A DNA stretch of 64,000 bases from Streptosporangium album (lineage in GTDB: Bacteria > Actinomycetota > Actinomycetes > Streptosporangiales > Streptosporangiaceae): positions 682,001-746,000 of the forward strand of contig NZ_JACHJU010000002.1 of the NCBI RefSeq assembly GCF_014203795.1, given 5' to 3'. The position numbers were made by a program, and so were the translations under genes. Under the pieces are notes generated by a model. It was not told the DNA's origin. It saw only the letters and a list, made by a program, of their open reading frames with translations, and did no database searches. Shown here one piece after another: positions 17,690-26,041 of the stretch. Every line of letters starts with the position of its first letter. The first letter of the stretch is position 1.

Positions 17690-17827
17690 ACCTTCCTCGC
17701 ACCTAAAGGATTAAGGCAGCACCTAACATAACGTGTCTACGCTTTGACAATCGGTGAAACGAGGAAGAACGAAAGATCCCAGGCACAAGCCGAGATCCCG
17801 CAAGACGAACAAGTACGAGCCCCAGAT

Positions 17828-17968
17828 GGCTGGACCAAGACCTTCACCGACCCGCGCCTTTGCGCTGCGATCGTCGACCGGCTCACCTTCGGCGGCACCA
17901 TCATCGAGACCGGCACCGATTCCTACCGGCTGGCCCATACCAAGGCTCAGCACAACGGCACATCCTGA
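17828..17968 (+). pseudogene. istB: IstB ATPase, 3' fragment
   Basis: The open frame from 17744 contains, from base 17828 on, the normal end of an IstB protein (GWTKTFTDPRLCAAIVDRLT, then TGTDSYRLAHTKAQ). It completes the fragment at 11663-12304 exactly, so istB is one gene in two pieces. The upstream codons belong to the inserted transposon. Confidence 0.92.
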
Positions 17969-17975
17969 TCTCATC

Positions 17976-18067
17976 CTGCCCCGCGCATCGAGGCGAGGGC
18001 ATCGCCCGCCCCGCCCCACCACGCCCGCCGTCGCGCCCGGCGGGCGGGCGATGCCCTCGCGGGGCAG
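17976..18067 (+). terminator. Large GC-rich hairpin downstream of istB
   Basis: The arms GCGAGGGCATCGCCCGCC (17993-18010) and GGCGGGCGATGCCCTCGC (18043-18060) are perfect inverted repeats of 18 bp, with an outer CTGCCCC/GGGGCAG pairing. It lies between istB and the right IS21 terminal repeats and probably stops or insulates transcription. Confidence 0.65.
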
Positions 18068-18229
18068 GGGTTCGGGGGCGGCAGCCCCCGAGACCACAGA
18101 CCGCACGATCATCTCGCCGCCTGCCTGCCTGGGGTGGGGCCATTTCAAGCCGCCATGTTTTCACTCAGTGATCAACAAATGGGTCCAGGTCAAGCCGTCA
18201 AATGGGGCCAGCTGAAGCCGTCCTAGCCA

Positions 18230-19189
18230 GTGGCAGGCGCGCCATCGTCGTACGGGCCGAATCTGCGAGCACTGGCCGCCTATCTGCTGGTGTTCCAGCA
18301 CGTGCCGGTGGAACGCTGCGCCCAGTTGATCGCTGACGTCACCGGAGCCCGGGTCTCGCCGGGCTGGGTGTCGTCGATCCTGGCCGAGGCCGCCACCCTG
18401 GTCGCCGACGGCATCAAGGTGATCCGCGCGCTCCTGACGCTGGCGCACGTGCTGCATGTCGATGAGACCACCACCCGGATCGGGGCCGGGCGGCGCTGGC
18501 TGCACGTGGCCTGCACGAACACCTTGACCCTGCTCGGTCTGGGCGAACGCTCCCGCCAGGGTGCCAACTCCCTCGGCATTCTGCCCGAGTTCCGCGGGGT
18601 GCTGGTGCACGACTCGCTGTCGCTCTACAACGGCTACCCGCACGCCAGGCATCAACTGTGCGGTGCCCACCTGGTCAGAGAGCTGACCGCCGCGGCAGAG
18701 GACCATCCCGGCCAGCGGTGGCCGGTACAGATCCGCTGGGCGCTGGCCGAGTTGAACAAGCAGGCCGTCAAGGCCCGTGAGAGTGGGTTGACCGAGATCC
18801 CGCCCGAGCGGTCGCGGATCTACCTCGAATCCTTCCACCACGGGATCGCGGTCGGGCTGTCGCTGCATCCCCGCGCGCCGGGACGGAAACAGGCCCCGGC
18901 CCGCAACCTGCTGGAACGCCTGCGAGACCGGGCGGCTGACGTGCTGCGCTTCGCCGACTTCCCCGGCTGGGTGCCGTTCACGAACAACACGGGCGAGCGC
19001 GCGCTCCGCCCGGTCAAGACCCAGGTGAAGATCTCCGGCTGCCATCAATCCGAAGACGGCGCCGCGCACTGGCTGACCGTCCGCTCCTACCTCGACAGTG
19101 CCCGCAAGCACGGGCTGAGTGCCTTCGAAGCGATCCACCGCGCCTTCACCGGCAACCTCTGGATGCCCCCCGTCGCACTCAACGCCTGA
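18230..19189 (+). pseudogene. IS66-family transposase, 3' half (split by IS21)
   Basis: About 318 codons of the DDE_Tnp_IS66 domain: ALAAYLLVFQHVPVERCAQL, catalytic Asp in HVLHVDETTTRIG, second Asp region GVLVHDSLSLYNGY with HQLCGAHLVREL, and the last acidic block FTNNTGERALRPVKTQVKIS. The C-terminal DDE_C segment is present. It continues the fragment at 9318-9825 in frame once the IS21 element and one CAGTGG copy are removed. No TnpA or TnpB partner genes are seen, as in single-gene IS66 relatives. Confidence 0.93.
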
Positions 19190-19229
19190 TCAGCGCGTAT
19201 CACGCAGCGTCACAGAACCTTCTGATTGC

Positions 19230-20664
19230 TTACCCGACGGTAGCGAGTAGACGCTGGAGCTCAGGGGGCGGGGGCGCGTTGGACCAGGCACGCCAGTAGC
19301 GCTGGAGCCGTGTCCAAGGGGTGAGCCAGCCGCGCACGTGGCGCAGCGCTGACGGCCAAGACGGCCTGAGCTGGGTGTCGGAGCTGATTTTCCCCCCGAT
19401 CCTCGACGGTCTGGCCACCGTTGGAATGATTCTCACCCGGTGAGGGGAGCGGTTCATCGCCCGGACCCACGGCGCCATCGGGCAGGCCGCTTCCGGCCAG
19501 CCAGGTGTGCCAGCAAAAGCAGAACGCGGCCATCACCAGCGTCTGGTGACGGCGGATCGCCAGGGAGGAACGGACCTGGAAATCGGCCCAGCCGAGCTCG
19601 TCTTTGACCTGCTTGTAGCCCTGCTCGATCCATGATCTCAGCGCGTACAGACGCACGATGTGCGCGAGGTCGGCCGGCGGGTGCGGGGAGTCGGCGGCGT
19701 AGCCGCCGGGACGGCGCAGGTTGGTGGTCAGATACCAGGTGCTCGCATCCGGCAGCATCGCCGGATCGGTGGTGGCGATCACCAGCCGGTAGGGCTCATC
19801 GGGACCCCACGGACCCAAGGAGGCATCAGCCGCCCACCAGATCTCGGTGTGGCCGTCACGGAAACGGCGCTGCACACGCGTCCAGTCGCCGGGATGCTCC
19901 GGCCCGCCCCAGACCAGGGCACAGGCGGCCTCGACCGGGGTGTGATCGGCGGAGGCGGGCGCCCACAGGCCCTTGCGCCGCTTGAGCGCCAGCACATACG
20001 CCAGCCCCAGCTGCCGTAGCTCGCGGCGGTAGTCGTCATTGTCGCCGTAGGCACAGTCGGCCACCACCGCGGTGAAGGGGATCTGGGCCTCCAGCGCCTT
20101 GGCCACCAACCGTGCGGCGATCTTCGGTTTGGTGGCGAAGTTCGGATCCGCCGTGCCGCCCGGCAGGCGACACGCCGCCGTGTACGGCTGGGCGTGCAGC
20201 GGCACATACAGCCGCTCATCAGCCCATAAAGTGGTGACGGTGACGATCCCGTTGTCGGTCTTACCGAGCCGGCCCAGCCACTGACGGGACACGTGATCGG
20301 TGGCGTGCCCGTCTTTGCGGTCGCCGCTGTCGTCGATCACCAACACCCCGCCCCGGTGCGGCGCAACCGCCGGATCGGCCCGCAGTAACGCCACCCGCCG
20401 GTCGTTGACCGCCTCGGGGTTCCACACCGATTCCGACAGGAAGTACTGCAGCCGCTGCACCGCCGGATCATTGATTCCCACCACGGGTTCGGCCCCGGCC
20501 AGGCAGGTCAGCGTCTTGTTGCGCTCGCGAGGCAGCAACAGCCCGGCCAGATACTCGCGAAACCCGCGCCGCTGCCCGAGCGCGGAGAACAGATCATCGA
20601 AACACGCCGCGTACTCTTCCAGCGGACCAGGCGCCACCGGGCACGGCAGACGAGCGGTCATCAC
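19230..20664 (-). pseudogene. IS701-family transposase, frameshifted near its 3' end
   Basis: A DDE_5-type transposase starting MMTARLPCPVAPGPLEEY, with VLVIDDSGDRKDGHATDHVS (first catalytic Asp), VVADCAYGDNDDYRREL and RSWIEQGYKQVKDELGW (Glu). From about 19390 the main frame becomes nonsense and ends at 19261. The expected family tail SWPSALRHVRGWLTPWTRLQ is found in another frame ending with TAA at 19230-19232. A small insertion or deletion around 19370-19390 best explains this; no clear slippery heptamer is visible there. Confidence 0.85.
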
Positions 20665-20960
20665 CCACCCCCTGAAACGCTCGAACGAGCATTAATAAGG
20701 CGATACCCGGCATCATTCTTGATCCAACGAACCACCGTTACTGATCAAGAAATGCAGGCGTGACGTAACGTGATGCCCTTTCCGGGCACTGTTCACCCTG
20801 GTGACAGTTGAAGGGTGAGGTACCCCGATAGAAGCGGGGTACCTCACCCTTCAAAGCTGTCACCTGGACAAACGGTCGCTATCAGGTACCCGTCCTCATG
20901 GCAAGCCCACATCTTTTGATCAGTACGGACACAGAGACCCTCCCGGACTGACCGGGAGAT
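20665..20960. other. Intergenic stretch with one very strong hairpin
   Basis: It holds the right end of the IS701 region and a 65-base inverted repeat (listed separately). I see no gene here. Confidence 0.5.
20800..20864. repeat. Long near-perfect hairpin, about 28-bp stem
   Basis: The left arm GGTGACAG-TT-GAAGGGTGAGG continues to TACCCCG, and the right arm is its reverse complement with AAAG in place of the TT bulge; the loop is ATAGAAG. There is no T-run, so a simple intrinsic terminator is less likely. It could be a small palindromic repeat element or an RNA structure next to the att-like sequence. Confidence 0.7.
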
Positions 20961-21152
20961 CCTCTGATCTGGAACTGCCTTGGGAATCGAATCCCAGACC
21001 CCTTCATTACGAGTTAGAACACGATCGTCCAGGACCGTCCACAGCCGTCTTCTGGGCCTGCTCGGGTGGGGTTCATAAGGTCCCTCAGTCCATGGTCGTC
21101 CAGGTCTGTCCAAGCCTGTTGTTAGCATCCGCATTAGCAAGATTGGCATTTG
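20961..21152. repeat. Att-like sequence 1: 3' half of tRNA-Thr-like gene plus GTTAGCA arm
   Basis: This stretch is about 80 percent identical by eye to 43266-43453. Read on the minus strand it contains the anticodon loop and 3' half of a tRNA-like sequence (CTCGTAA, then TGAAGGGGTCTGGGATTCGA), without a D-arm or 5' half. On the plus strand, GTTAGCA at 21121 and ATTAGCA at 21133 form an arm-type repeat with a 12-bp period. Such half-tRNA sequences mark attachment sites of integrative elements. Confidence 0.55.
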
Positions 21153-21175
21153 TGTCTTTCCCGCTTTCGAATCGG

Positions 21176-21850
21176 TCATCGAACCGCGTGCAGGATCTCC
21201 ATCGCCTGCAGCACGTCCGTGACGACGTGGTCCGCCTCATGCTCCTGGTTCGGCCAGGTCTGTCGGTCGACCCAGATGGTGCGCAGACCGGCTGCGCGTC
21301 CTCCGCCAATGTCGGCAACGAGGTGGTCGCCGATCATCCATCCCCCGTCGGCCAGCACCGCGCCACAGCGCTTGGCCGCGACCTCGAACAAACCGATATC
21401 GGGCTTGCGGATGCCGTCGACCCCTGAGAGCGCGTAGGCGTCGACGGCCTCGGCCAGTCCCGTCCGCTGGATCTTGCCGAGCTGGTTGTCCGCGGTGCCG
21501 TTGGTGACGATCGCCACCTTCCAGCCCGACGCCCGGAGTCGAGACAGCCCGTCCATCACCTCGGGTCGACAGCGAACGAGGTACGGCATGCGCTGGCGGT
21601 AACGGCTCCACAAATCGTCGACCGACTCAGGCAGGGTGAAGCGATCACGGACCTTGGTGAAGAATGCCTCACGGTGCGGGTAGCCGGCCCGGTCGAGAGC
21701 GATCAACCAATCAACCGCCTCACCGCCTAAGTCGTGTTTCTTGGCGAATTCCCCCGCCCATACCTGGAATGCCTCATCCAGGTTGATGAGCGTGTTGTCC
21801 AGGTCGAAGAGCGCGAGCCTCTGCACGACTGCCAGCTTACTTGGGGACAT
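21176..21850 (-). CDS. HAD-superfamily hydrolase (phosphoglycolate phosphatase-like)
   Basis: A 224-residue HAD phosphatase: motif I LALFDLDNTLINLD with nucleophile and acid Asp, a helical cap domain (residues 30-100), motif II KVAIVTNGTAD, the Lys in GIRKPDIGLFEVAAKR, and motif IV MIGDHLVADIGGGRAAGLRT. All catalytic residues are present, so it should hydrolyse small phosphate esters in the cytosol; the substrate is unknown. The last 20 residues (ADHVVTDVLQAMEIL) recur at the end of the chimeric gene at 43925, which marks a recombination scar. Possible start also at the next in-frame Met/Val. Confidence 0.88.
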   Translation of the reverse strand: MSPSKLAVVQRLALFDLDNTLINLDEAFQVWAGEFAKKHDLGGEAVDWLIALDRAGYPHREAFFTKVRDRFTLPESVDDLWSRYRQRMPYLVRCRPEVMDGLSRLRASGWKVAIVTNGTADNQLGKIQRTGLAEAVDAYALSGVDGIRKPDIGLFEVAAKRCGAVLADGGWMIGDHLVADIGGGRAAGLRTIWVDRQTWPNQEHEADHVVTDVLQAMEILHAVR

Positions 21851-22030
21851 TTCCCTGCTCGTTTGTGTTTGGACGGCGAGACTATGAGGTCATCCGGTGG
21901 CAAGCCGATCCGGAGCGCAGGGCCGCCAGGCCCGAGCACCGGAAGCGGCGCGGCAGCTTCTTGTGATCTCGCGGCGGCCGATATGTGAATTGCTATGTGT
22001 TGTAACGCTCTGTTGGAGGACAATACGGGG

Positions 22031-22393
22031 ATGACGGCTCGGCGGTGGGTTCTGGTGGGAACGGCTGTACTGGTGGCCGGTGTAGCCGTAATGCTGATCT
22101 GGCTGCAGTGGGAGAGCGCGAACAAGGTCGCGACGGCAGTGTCGGCGCTGGCAGGGCTGGCGGCGGTCGGGGTGGCGGTGTGGGCGAGCTGGCCTGCGGT
22201 CTCGGCTGGTGGCGGCCGGGTGCGTGTCAGGAAGACGGGGACGGCGACGGCTTCGGGGGCAGGGGCGGGGGATGCGAACACCGGCGTGGTGGGCAAGTCC
22301 GGAGCTGTTCCCGGAGATGTGGTGGTGCACAGAAGCGGGGACGCCAAAGCGTCGGGTGAGGGCGATGCCAACTCCGGTATCCGGTTGAACTGA
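22031..22393 (+). CDS. Small two-helix membrane protein paired with the STAND NTPase
   Basis: About 120 residues from MTARRWVLVG: two membrane helices (LVGTAVLVAGVAVMLIWLQ and VSALAGLAAVGVAVWASW), then a Gly/Ala-rich soluble tail with two copies of a motif, GTATASGAGAGDANTGV and GDAKASGEGDANSGI. A third copy of this motif opens the NTPase encoded 25 bp downstream (GTASAESGGYANTGI). I infer that the tail links the NTPase to the membrane. No catalytic features. The start was chosen for the GGAGGACAATACGGGG sequence upstream. Confidence 0.7.
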   Translation: MTARRWVLVGTAVLVAGVAVMLIWLQWESANKVATAVSALAGLAAVGVAVWASWPAVSAGGGRVRVRKTGTATASGAGAGDANTGVVGKSGAVPGDVVVHRSGDAKASGEGDANSGIRLN

Positions 22394-22418
22394 CGCCGTT
22401 CGAAGGGCAGGCGCGGGT

Positions 22419-25400
22419 ATGGACGGCGGGCGCTGGAAGGGCGGTGTCCGGGAGAGCGGGACGGCGTCGGCCGAGTCGGGCGGGTATGCCAACACGGGTA
22501 TCCATATCGGGGATGTCTATCGGGAGCCGGTGGCGCGGTCGGCGTATCTGGAGCAGGTTGAGCAGATCTTCCCGTGGAGGTTGGAGGGTCGCGCTGAGGA
22601 GTTGGCCGAGCTGGCGGCGTTCTGCTTGGGTGAGGGCGGTTCGGGTTATGTGTGGTGGCAGGGGCCGGCGTGGGCGGGTAAGTCGGCGTTGATGGCGACG
22701 CTGGTGTTGCATCCCCCGGTCGGGGTGCGGGTAGTGTCGTTCTTTATCACGGCCCGGTATGCGGGGCAGAGTGATCGTCAGGCGTTCTTGGATGTGGTGT
22801 TGCCGCAGTTGGCGGGGCTGTTGGGGCAGTCGCTGCCGCCGTTGCTGGGGGCGGCGACGCAGCAGGGGTGGTTCAACCGGTTGTTGAAGGAGGCCGCTCA
22901 GGCGTGTGTGCGGGCGGGTGAGCGGTTGGTGTTGGTGGTGGATGGGCTGGATGAGGATCGGGGGGTGACGGTCGGGCCGGGGGCGTACAGTATCGCGGCG
23001 TTGTTGCCGTCGGTGGTGGTGGAGGGGTTGCGGGTGGTGGTGGCTGGGCGGCCTAACCCTCCGGTGCCGTCGGATGTGCCGGTGGGGCATCCGTTGCGGG
23101 ATGCGCGGATCGTACGGGCGTTGGCGCCGTCGGCTGCGGCGCAGGTCATCCGTGATGACGCTGAGCGTGAGCTGGAGCATGTGCTGCATGGGGCTGCTGC
23201 CGGGCGTGACCTGTTGGGGTTGTTGGTGGCCGCGGGTGGTGGTCTGAGCGTTGGGGATCTGGCGGAGCTGACCGGGTCGCCGGCGGGTGTGGTGCGTAGG
23301 TGGTTGCACGCGGTGTCTGGGCGGACGTTTACCGGTCGGGAGAGCCGGTGGCGGCCGGGTACGGGGGCGCGGGTGTTCGTGCTGGCGCATGAGGAGCTTC
23401 ACGCCGCCGCGGTGGAGTCGCTGGGGGAGCGGATGCTGTCGGGGTGTCGTGACCGGATTCATGCGTGGGCGCAGGGTTATCGGGATCGGGGGTGGCCGGC
23501 CGAGACGCCGGAGTATCTGTTGCGGGGTTATCACCGGTTGCTGGGGTCGGTGGGCGATCTGGAGCGGATGGTGGCGTGCGCGATCGATGGGGCGCGGCTT
23601 GATCGGATGATGGACATCAGTGGGGGTGATGCTGCGGCGTTGGCTGAGATCACGGCCTGTCAGGCGGTGATCTGTGGGCAGGAGGAGCCGGATCTTTCGG
23701 TGATGCTGCTGCTTGCCCATACCCGCGATCGGTTGGCCGAGCGCAACGCGATGCTCCCGACCGGGTTACCCGCAGTATGGGCGCGGCTGGGTAACACCGT
23801 TCGTGCTGAAGCCTTGGCCCGCTCCATCACTGACCCCTACTATCAAGCGCAGGCGTTGGCGGCACTGGTGGAGGCGCTGGCCAGTGCGGGTGAACACGAT
23901 CGGGCACGAACACTCGCCCACGAAACCGAGACCATAGCCCGCACCATCCCCGACCCCCGCGCTCAAGCCCTGGCGTCGACGGCACTGGTGGAGGCGCTGG
24001 CCAGTGCGGGTGAACACGATCGGGCACGAACACTCGCCCACGAAACCGAGACCATAGCCCGCACCATCACCAACCCCTCCCTTCAAGCGCAGGCGTTGGC
24101 GGCACTGGTGGAGGCGCTGGCCAGTGCGGGTGAACACGATCGGGCACGAACACTCGCCCACGAAACCGAGACCATAGCCCGCACCATCACCAACCCCTCC
24201 CTTCAAGCGCAGGCGTTGGCGGCACTGGTGGAGGCGCTGGCCAGTGCGGGTGAACACGATCGGGCACGAACACTCGCCCACGAAACCGAGACCATAGCCC
24301 GCACCATCACCAACCCCTCCCTTCAAGCGCAGGCGTTGGCGGCACTGGTGGAGGCGCTGGCCAGTGCGGGTGAACACGATCGGGCACGAACACTCGCCCA
24401 CGAAACCGAGACCATAGCCCGCACCATCACCAACCCCTCCCTTCAAGCCCTGGCGTCGACGGCACTGGTGAAGGCACTGGCCCATGCGGGTGAACACGAA
24501 CAAGCCGAGACCATAGCCCGCACCATCACCGACCCCAACTCTCAAGCCCTGGCGTCGACGGCACTGGTGGAGGCACTGGCCCATGCGGGTGAACACGAAC
24601 AAGCCGAGACCATAGCCCGCACCATCACCAACCCCCGCGCTCAAGCGCAGGCGTTGGCGGCACTGGTGGAGGCGCTGGCCAGTGCGGGTGAACACGATCG
24701 GGCACGAACACTCGCCCACGAAACCGAGACCATAGCCCGCACCATCCCCGACCCCCGCGCTCAAGCCCTGGCGTCGACGGCACTGGTGAAGGCGCTGGCC
24801 AGTGCGGGTGAACACGATCGGGCACGAACACTCGCCCACGAAACCGAGACCATAGCCCGCACCATCCCCGACCCCTACGATCAAGTGGAGGCGTTGGCGA
24901 TGGTGGTGAGGGCGCTGGCCGATGCAGGTCAACACGATCGGGTACGGACGCTCGCCCACGAAACCGAGACCGTAGCCCGCACCATCCCCGACCCCGACCA
25001 TCAATTGGGGGGGTTGGTGATGGTGGTGAGGGCGCTGGCCGATGCAGGTCAACACGAACAAGCCGAGACCATAGCCCGCACCATCACCAACCCCCGCGCT
25101 CAAGCCCTGGCGTCGACGGCACTGGTGAAGGCACTGGCCCATGCGGGTCAACACGATCGGGCACGAACACTCGCCCACGAAACCGAGACCATAGCCCGCA
25201 CCATCCCCGACCCCTACGATCAAGTGGAGGCGTTAGCGATGGTGGTGAGGGCGCTGGCCGGTGCAGGTCAACACGAACAAGCCGAGACCATAGCCCGCAC
25301 CATCACCAACCCCTACTATCAAGCGCAGGCGTTGGCGGCACTGGTGGAGGCGCTGGCCGGTGCAGGTCAACACGAACAAGCCGAGACCATAGCCCGCACC

Positions 25401-25799
25401 ATCACCGACCCCTACTATCAAGCGCAGGCGTTGGCGGCACTGGTGGAGGCGCTGGCCGGTGCAGGTCAACACGAACAAGCCGAGACCATAGCCCGCACCA
25501 TCACCGACCCCTACTATCAAGCGCAGGCGTTGGCGGCACTGGTGGAGGCGCTGGCCGGTGCAGGTCAACACGAACAAGCCGAGACCATAGCCCGCACCAT
25601 CACCGACCCCCACTATCAAGCGCAGGCCATTGCCTCAATCGTGAGGCACAACGACGTATCCCAAAATCGTCAACTACTCGCGTGGGGACTGAGTAGGTTG
25701 AGCCATGTTTATCTACTCAACAGCGTCGTAAAGGTTGAACCGGCCGCAGTTTGCCGACTTGCACAAGCCATAGAGCAGGCTGATCACAAGCCACGATAA
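22419..25799 (+). CDS. STAND/NACHT-like NTPase with 16 near-identical TPR-like repeats
   Basis: An 1126-residue protein. Residues 10-35 carry the Gly-rich ANTG motif shared with the upstream membrane protein. Residues 50-330 form a P-loop STAND-type NTPase: Walker A GPAWAGKS (82-89), Walker B LVLVVDGLDED (170-180), GRP sensor-like motif at 210. Residues 330-470 are a helical linker. Residues 472-1062 are 16 tandem units of 40 or 33 residues (ALVEALASAGEHDRARTLA type), likely paired helices like TPRs. Such proteins sense a ligand through the repeats and signal by NTP-driven oligomerisation, often in antiphage or self/non-self conflict. No separate effector domain is visible, so the membrane partner may be the output. 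The array is codon-identical in places, implying recent expansion. Confidence 0.85.
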   Translation: MDGGRWKGGVRESGTASAESGGYANTGIHIGDVYREPVARSAYLEQVEQIFPWRLEGRAEELAELAAFCLGEGGSGYVWWQGPAWAGKSALMATLVLHPPVGVRVVSFFITARYAGQSDRQAFLDVVLPQLAGLLGQSLPPLLGAATQQGWFNRLLKEAAQACVRAGERLVLVVDGLDEDRGVTVGPGAYSIAALLPSVVVEGLRVVVAGRPNPPVPSDVPVGHPLRDARIVRALAPSAAAQVIRDDAERELEHVLHGAAAGRDLLGLLVAAGGGLSVGDLAELTGSPAGVVRRWLHAVSGRTFTGRESRWRPGTGARVFVLAHEELHAAAVESLGERMLSGCRDRIHAWAQGYRDRGWPAETPEYLLRGYHRLLGSVGDLERMVACAIDGARLDRMMDISGGDAAALAEITACQAVICGQEEPDLSVMLLLAHTRDRLAERNAMLPTGLPAVWARLGNTVRAEALARSITDPYYQAQALAALVEALASAGEHDRARTLAHETETIARTIPDPRAQALASTALVEALASAGEHDRARTLAHETETIARTITNPSLQAQALAALVEALASAGEHDRARTLAHETETIARTITNPSLQAQALAALVEALASAGEHDRARTLAHETETIARTITNPSLQAQALAALVEALASAGEHDRARTLAHETETIARTITNPSLQALASTALVKALAHAGEHEQAETIARTITDPNSQALASTALVEALAHAGEHEQAETIARTITNPRAQAQALAALVEALASAGEHDRARTLAHETETIARTIPDPRAQALASTALVKALASAGEHDRARTLAHETETIARTIPDPYDQVEALAMVVRALADAGQHDRVRTLAHETETVARTIPDPDHQLGGLVMVVRALADAGQHEQAETIARTITNPRAQALASTALVKALAHAGQHDRARTLAHETETIARTIPDPYDQVEALAMVVRALAGAGQHEQAETIARTITNPYYQAQALAALVEALAGAGQHEQAETIARTITDPYYQAQALAALVEALAGAGQHEQAETIARTITDPYYQAQALAALVEALAGAGQHEQAETIARTITDPHYQAQAIASIVRHNDVSQNRQLLAWGLSRLSHVYLLNSVVKVEPAAVCRLAQAIEQADHKPR
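23832..25604 (+). repeat. In-frame tandem repeat array: nine 120-bp and seven 99-bp units
   Basis: The units start at DP/NP and end ARTIT/ARTIP. Order by length (L 120 bp, S 99 bp): L L L L L S S L L L S L S S S S, total 1773 bp, exactly filling the interval. Units 3-5 (24072-24431) are identical base for base, and units 15-16 (25407-25604) are identical to each other; unit 14 differs from them only in its first base. Short units lack seven residues (LAHETET) and have EQAE instead of DRAR. Confidence 0.97.
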
Positions 25800-25991
25800 A
25801 GAATCTTCGAAGCTCAGCAGGCTCGTTAAGGGCGAATGGCGCGTGGGCGGTGCTGGCCGCGACCGGCCGAAGAGCCGCAGCGCGGCCAGCGACCGCCCGA
25901 CGCGCGGCGAGACGCCGCAGGCGGATCGGTTGAGTCGGCCTGGGGCGCGGTGTCGAAGTTGCCTTCGGTCCGTTTCCCCAGGCCGCTCGCC

Positions 25992-26025
25992 GAACCCGGC
26001 GTGCGACTTTCATCGCACCGGGCTC
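25992..26025 (-). ncRNA. Group II intron domain V, copy 1
   Basis: The 34-nt hairpin GAGCCCGGTGCGATGAAAGT...GCCGGGTTC has the conserved AGC-like base, the GAAA tetraloop and bulge of bacterial group II domain V. It is the catalytic heart of the ribozyme. A domain VI-like stem follows. The same hairpin is at 28169-28202 in copy 2. Confidence 0.88.
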
Positions 26026-26041
26026 TCCACGGTCTTTGCCG

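Larger units (their letters stand above)
12305..17827 (-). mobile_element. Tyrosine-recombinase transposon (Tn554-like three-gene type) inserted in istB
   Basis: The limits are set by the two halves of istB. It carries, on the minus strand, a tyrosine recombinase, a small HTH protein and a zinc-ribbon recombinase-like protein in that order of transcription, plus a passenger gene and a later two-gene IS. It lacks terminal inverted repeats and a target duplication, as expected for Tn554-type elements. Inside each end is an imperfect inverted motif (12338-12359 and 17701-17726, sharing GTGnTGCCT and TAGGT), which might be the recombination site. The Tn554 comparison rests on gene content only. 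Confidence 0.65.
9826..18227 (+). mobile_element. IS21-family element carrying a nested 5.5-kb transposon
   Basis: Flanked by a 6-bp direct repeat CAGTGG (9820-9825 and 18228-18233) inside an IS66 transposase gene. Each end shows three spaced terminal repeats of the type GACGRCTTGAAAYGGCCCCACC: at 9831, about 9868 and about 9906 on the left, and as inverse copies near 18207, 18184 and 18140 on the right, typical of IS21 multiple transposase sites. Contents: istA, istB (interrupted) and the nested transposon. Without the insert the element is about 2.9 kb. Confidence 0.9.

Noticed and set aside
23766-25223. Long minus-strand frame of 485 codons rich in Gly and Cys
   Set aside because: It is the antisense reading of the near-identical repeat array; its periodicity simply mirrors the plus-strand units.
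23832-25604. Tandem repeats considered as a CRISPR array
   Set aside because: Units are contiguous and coding, without unique spacers, and in frame with an NTPase; no cas genes are present.
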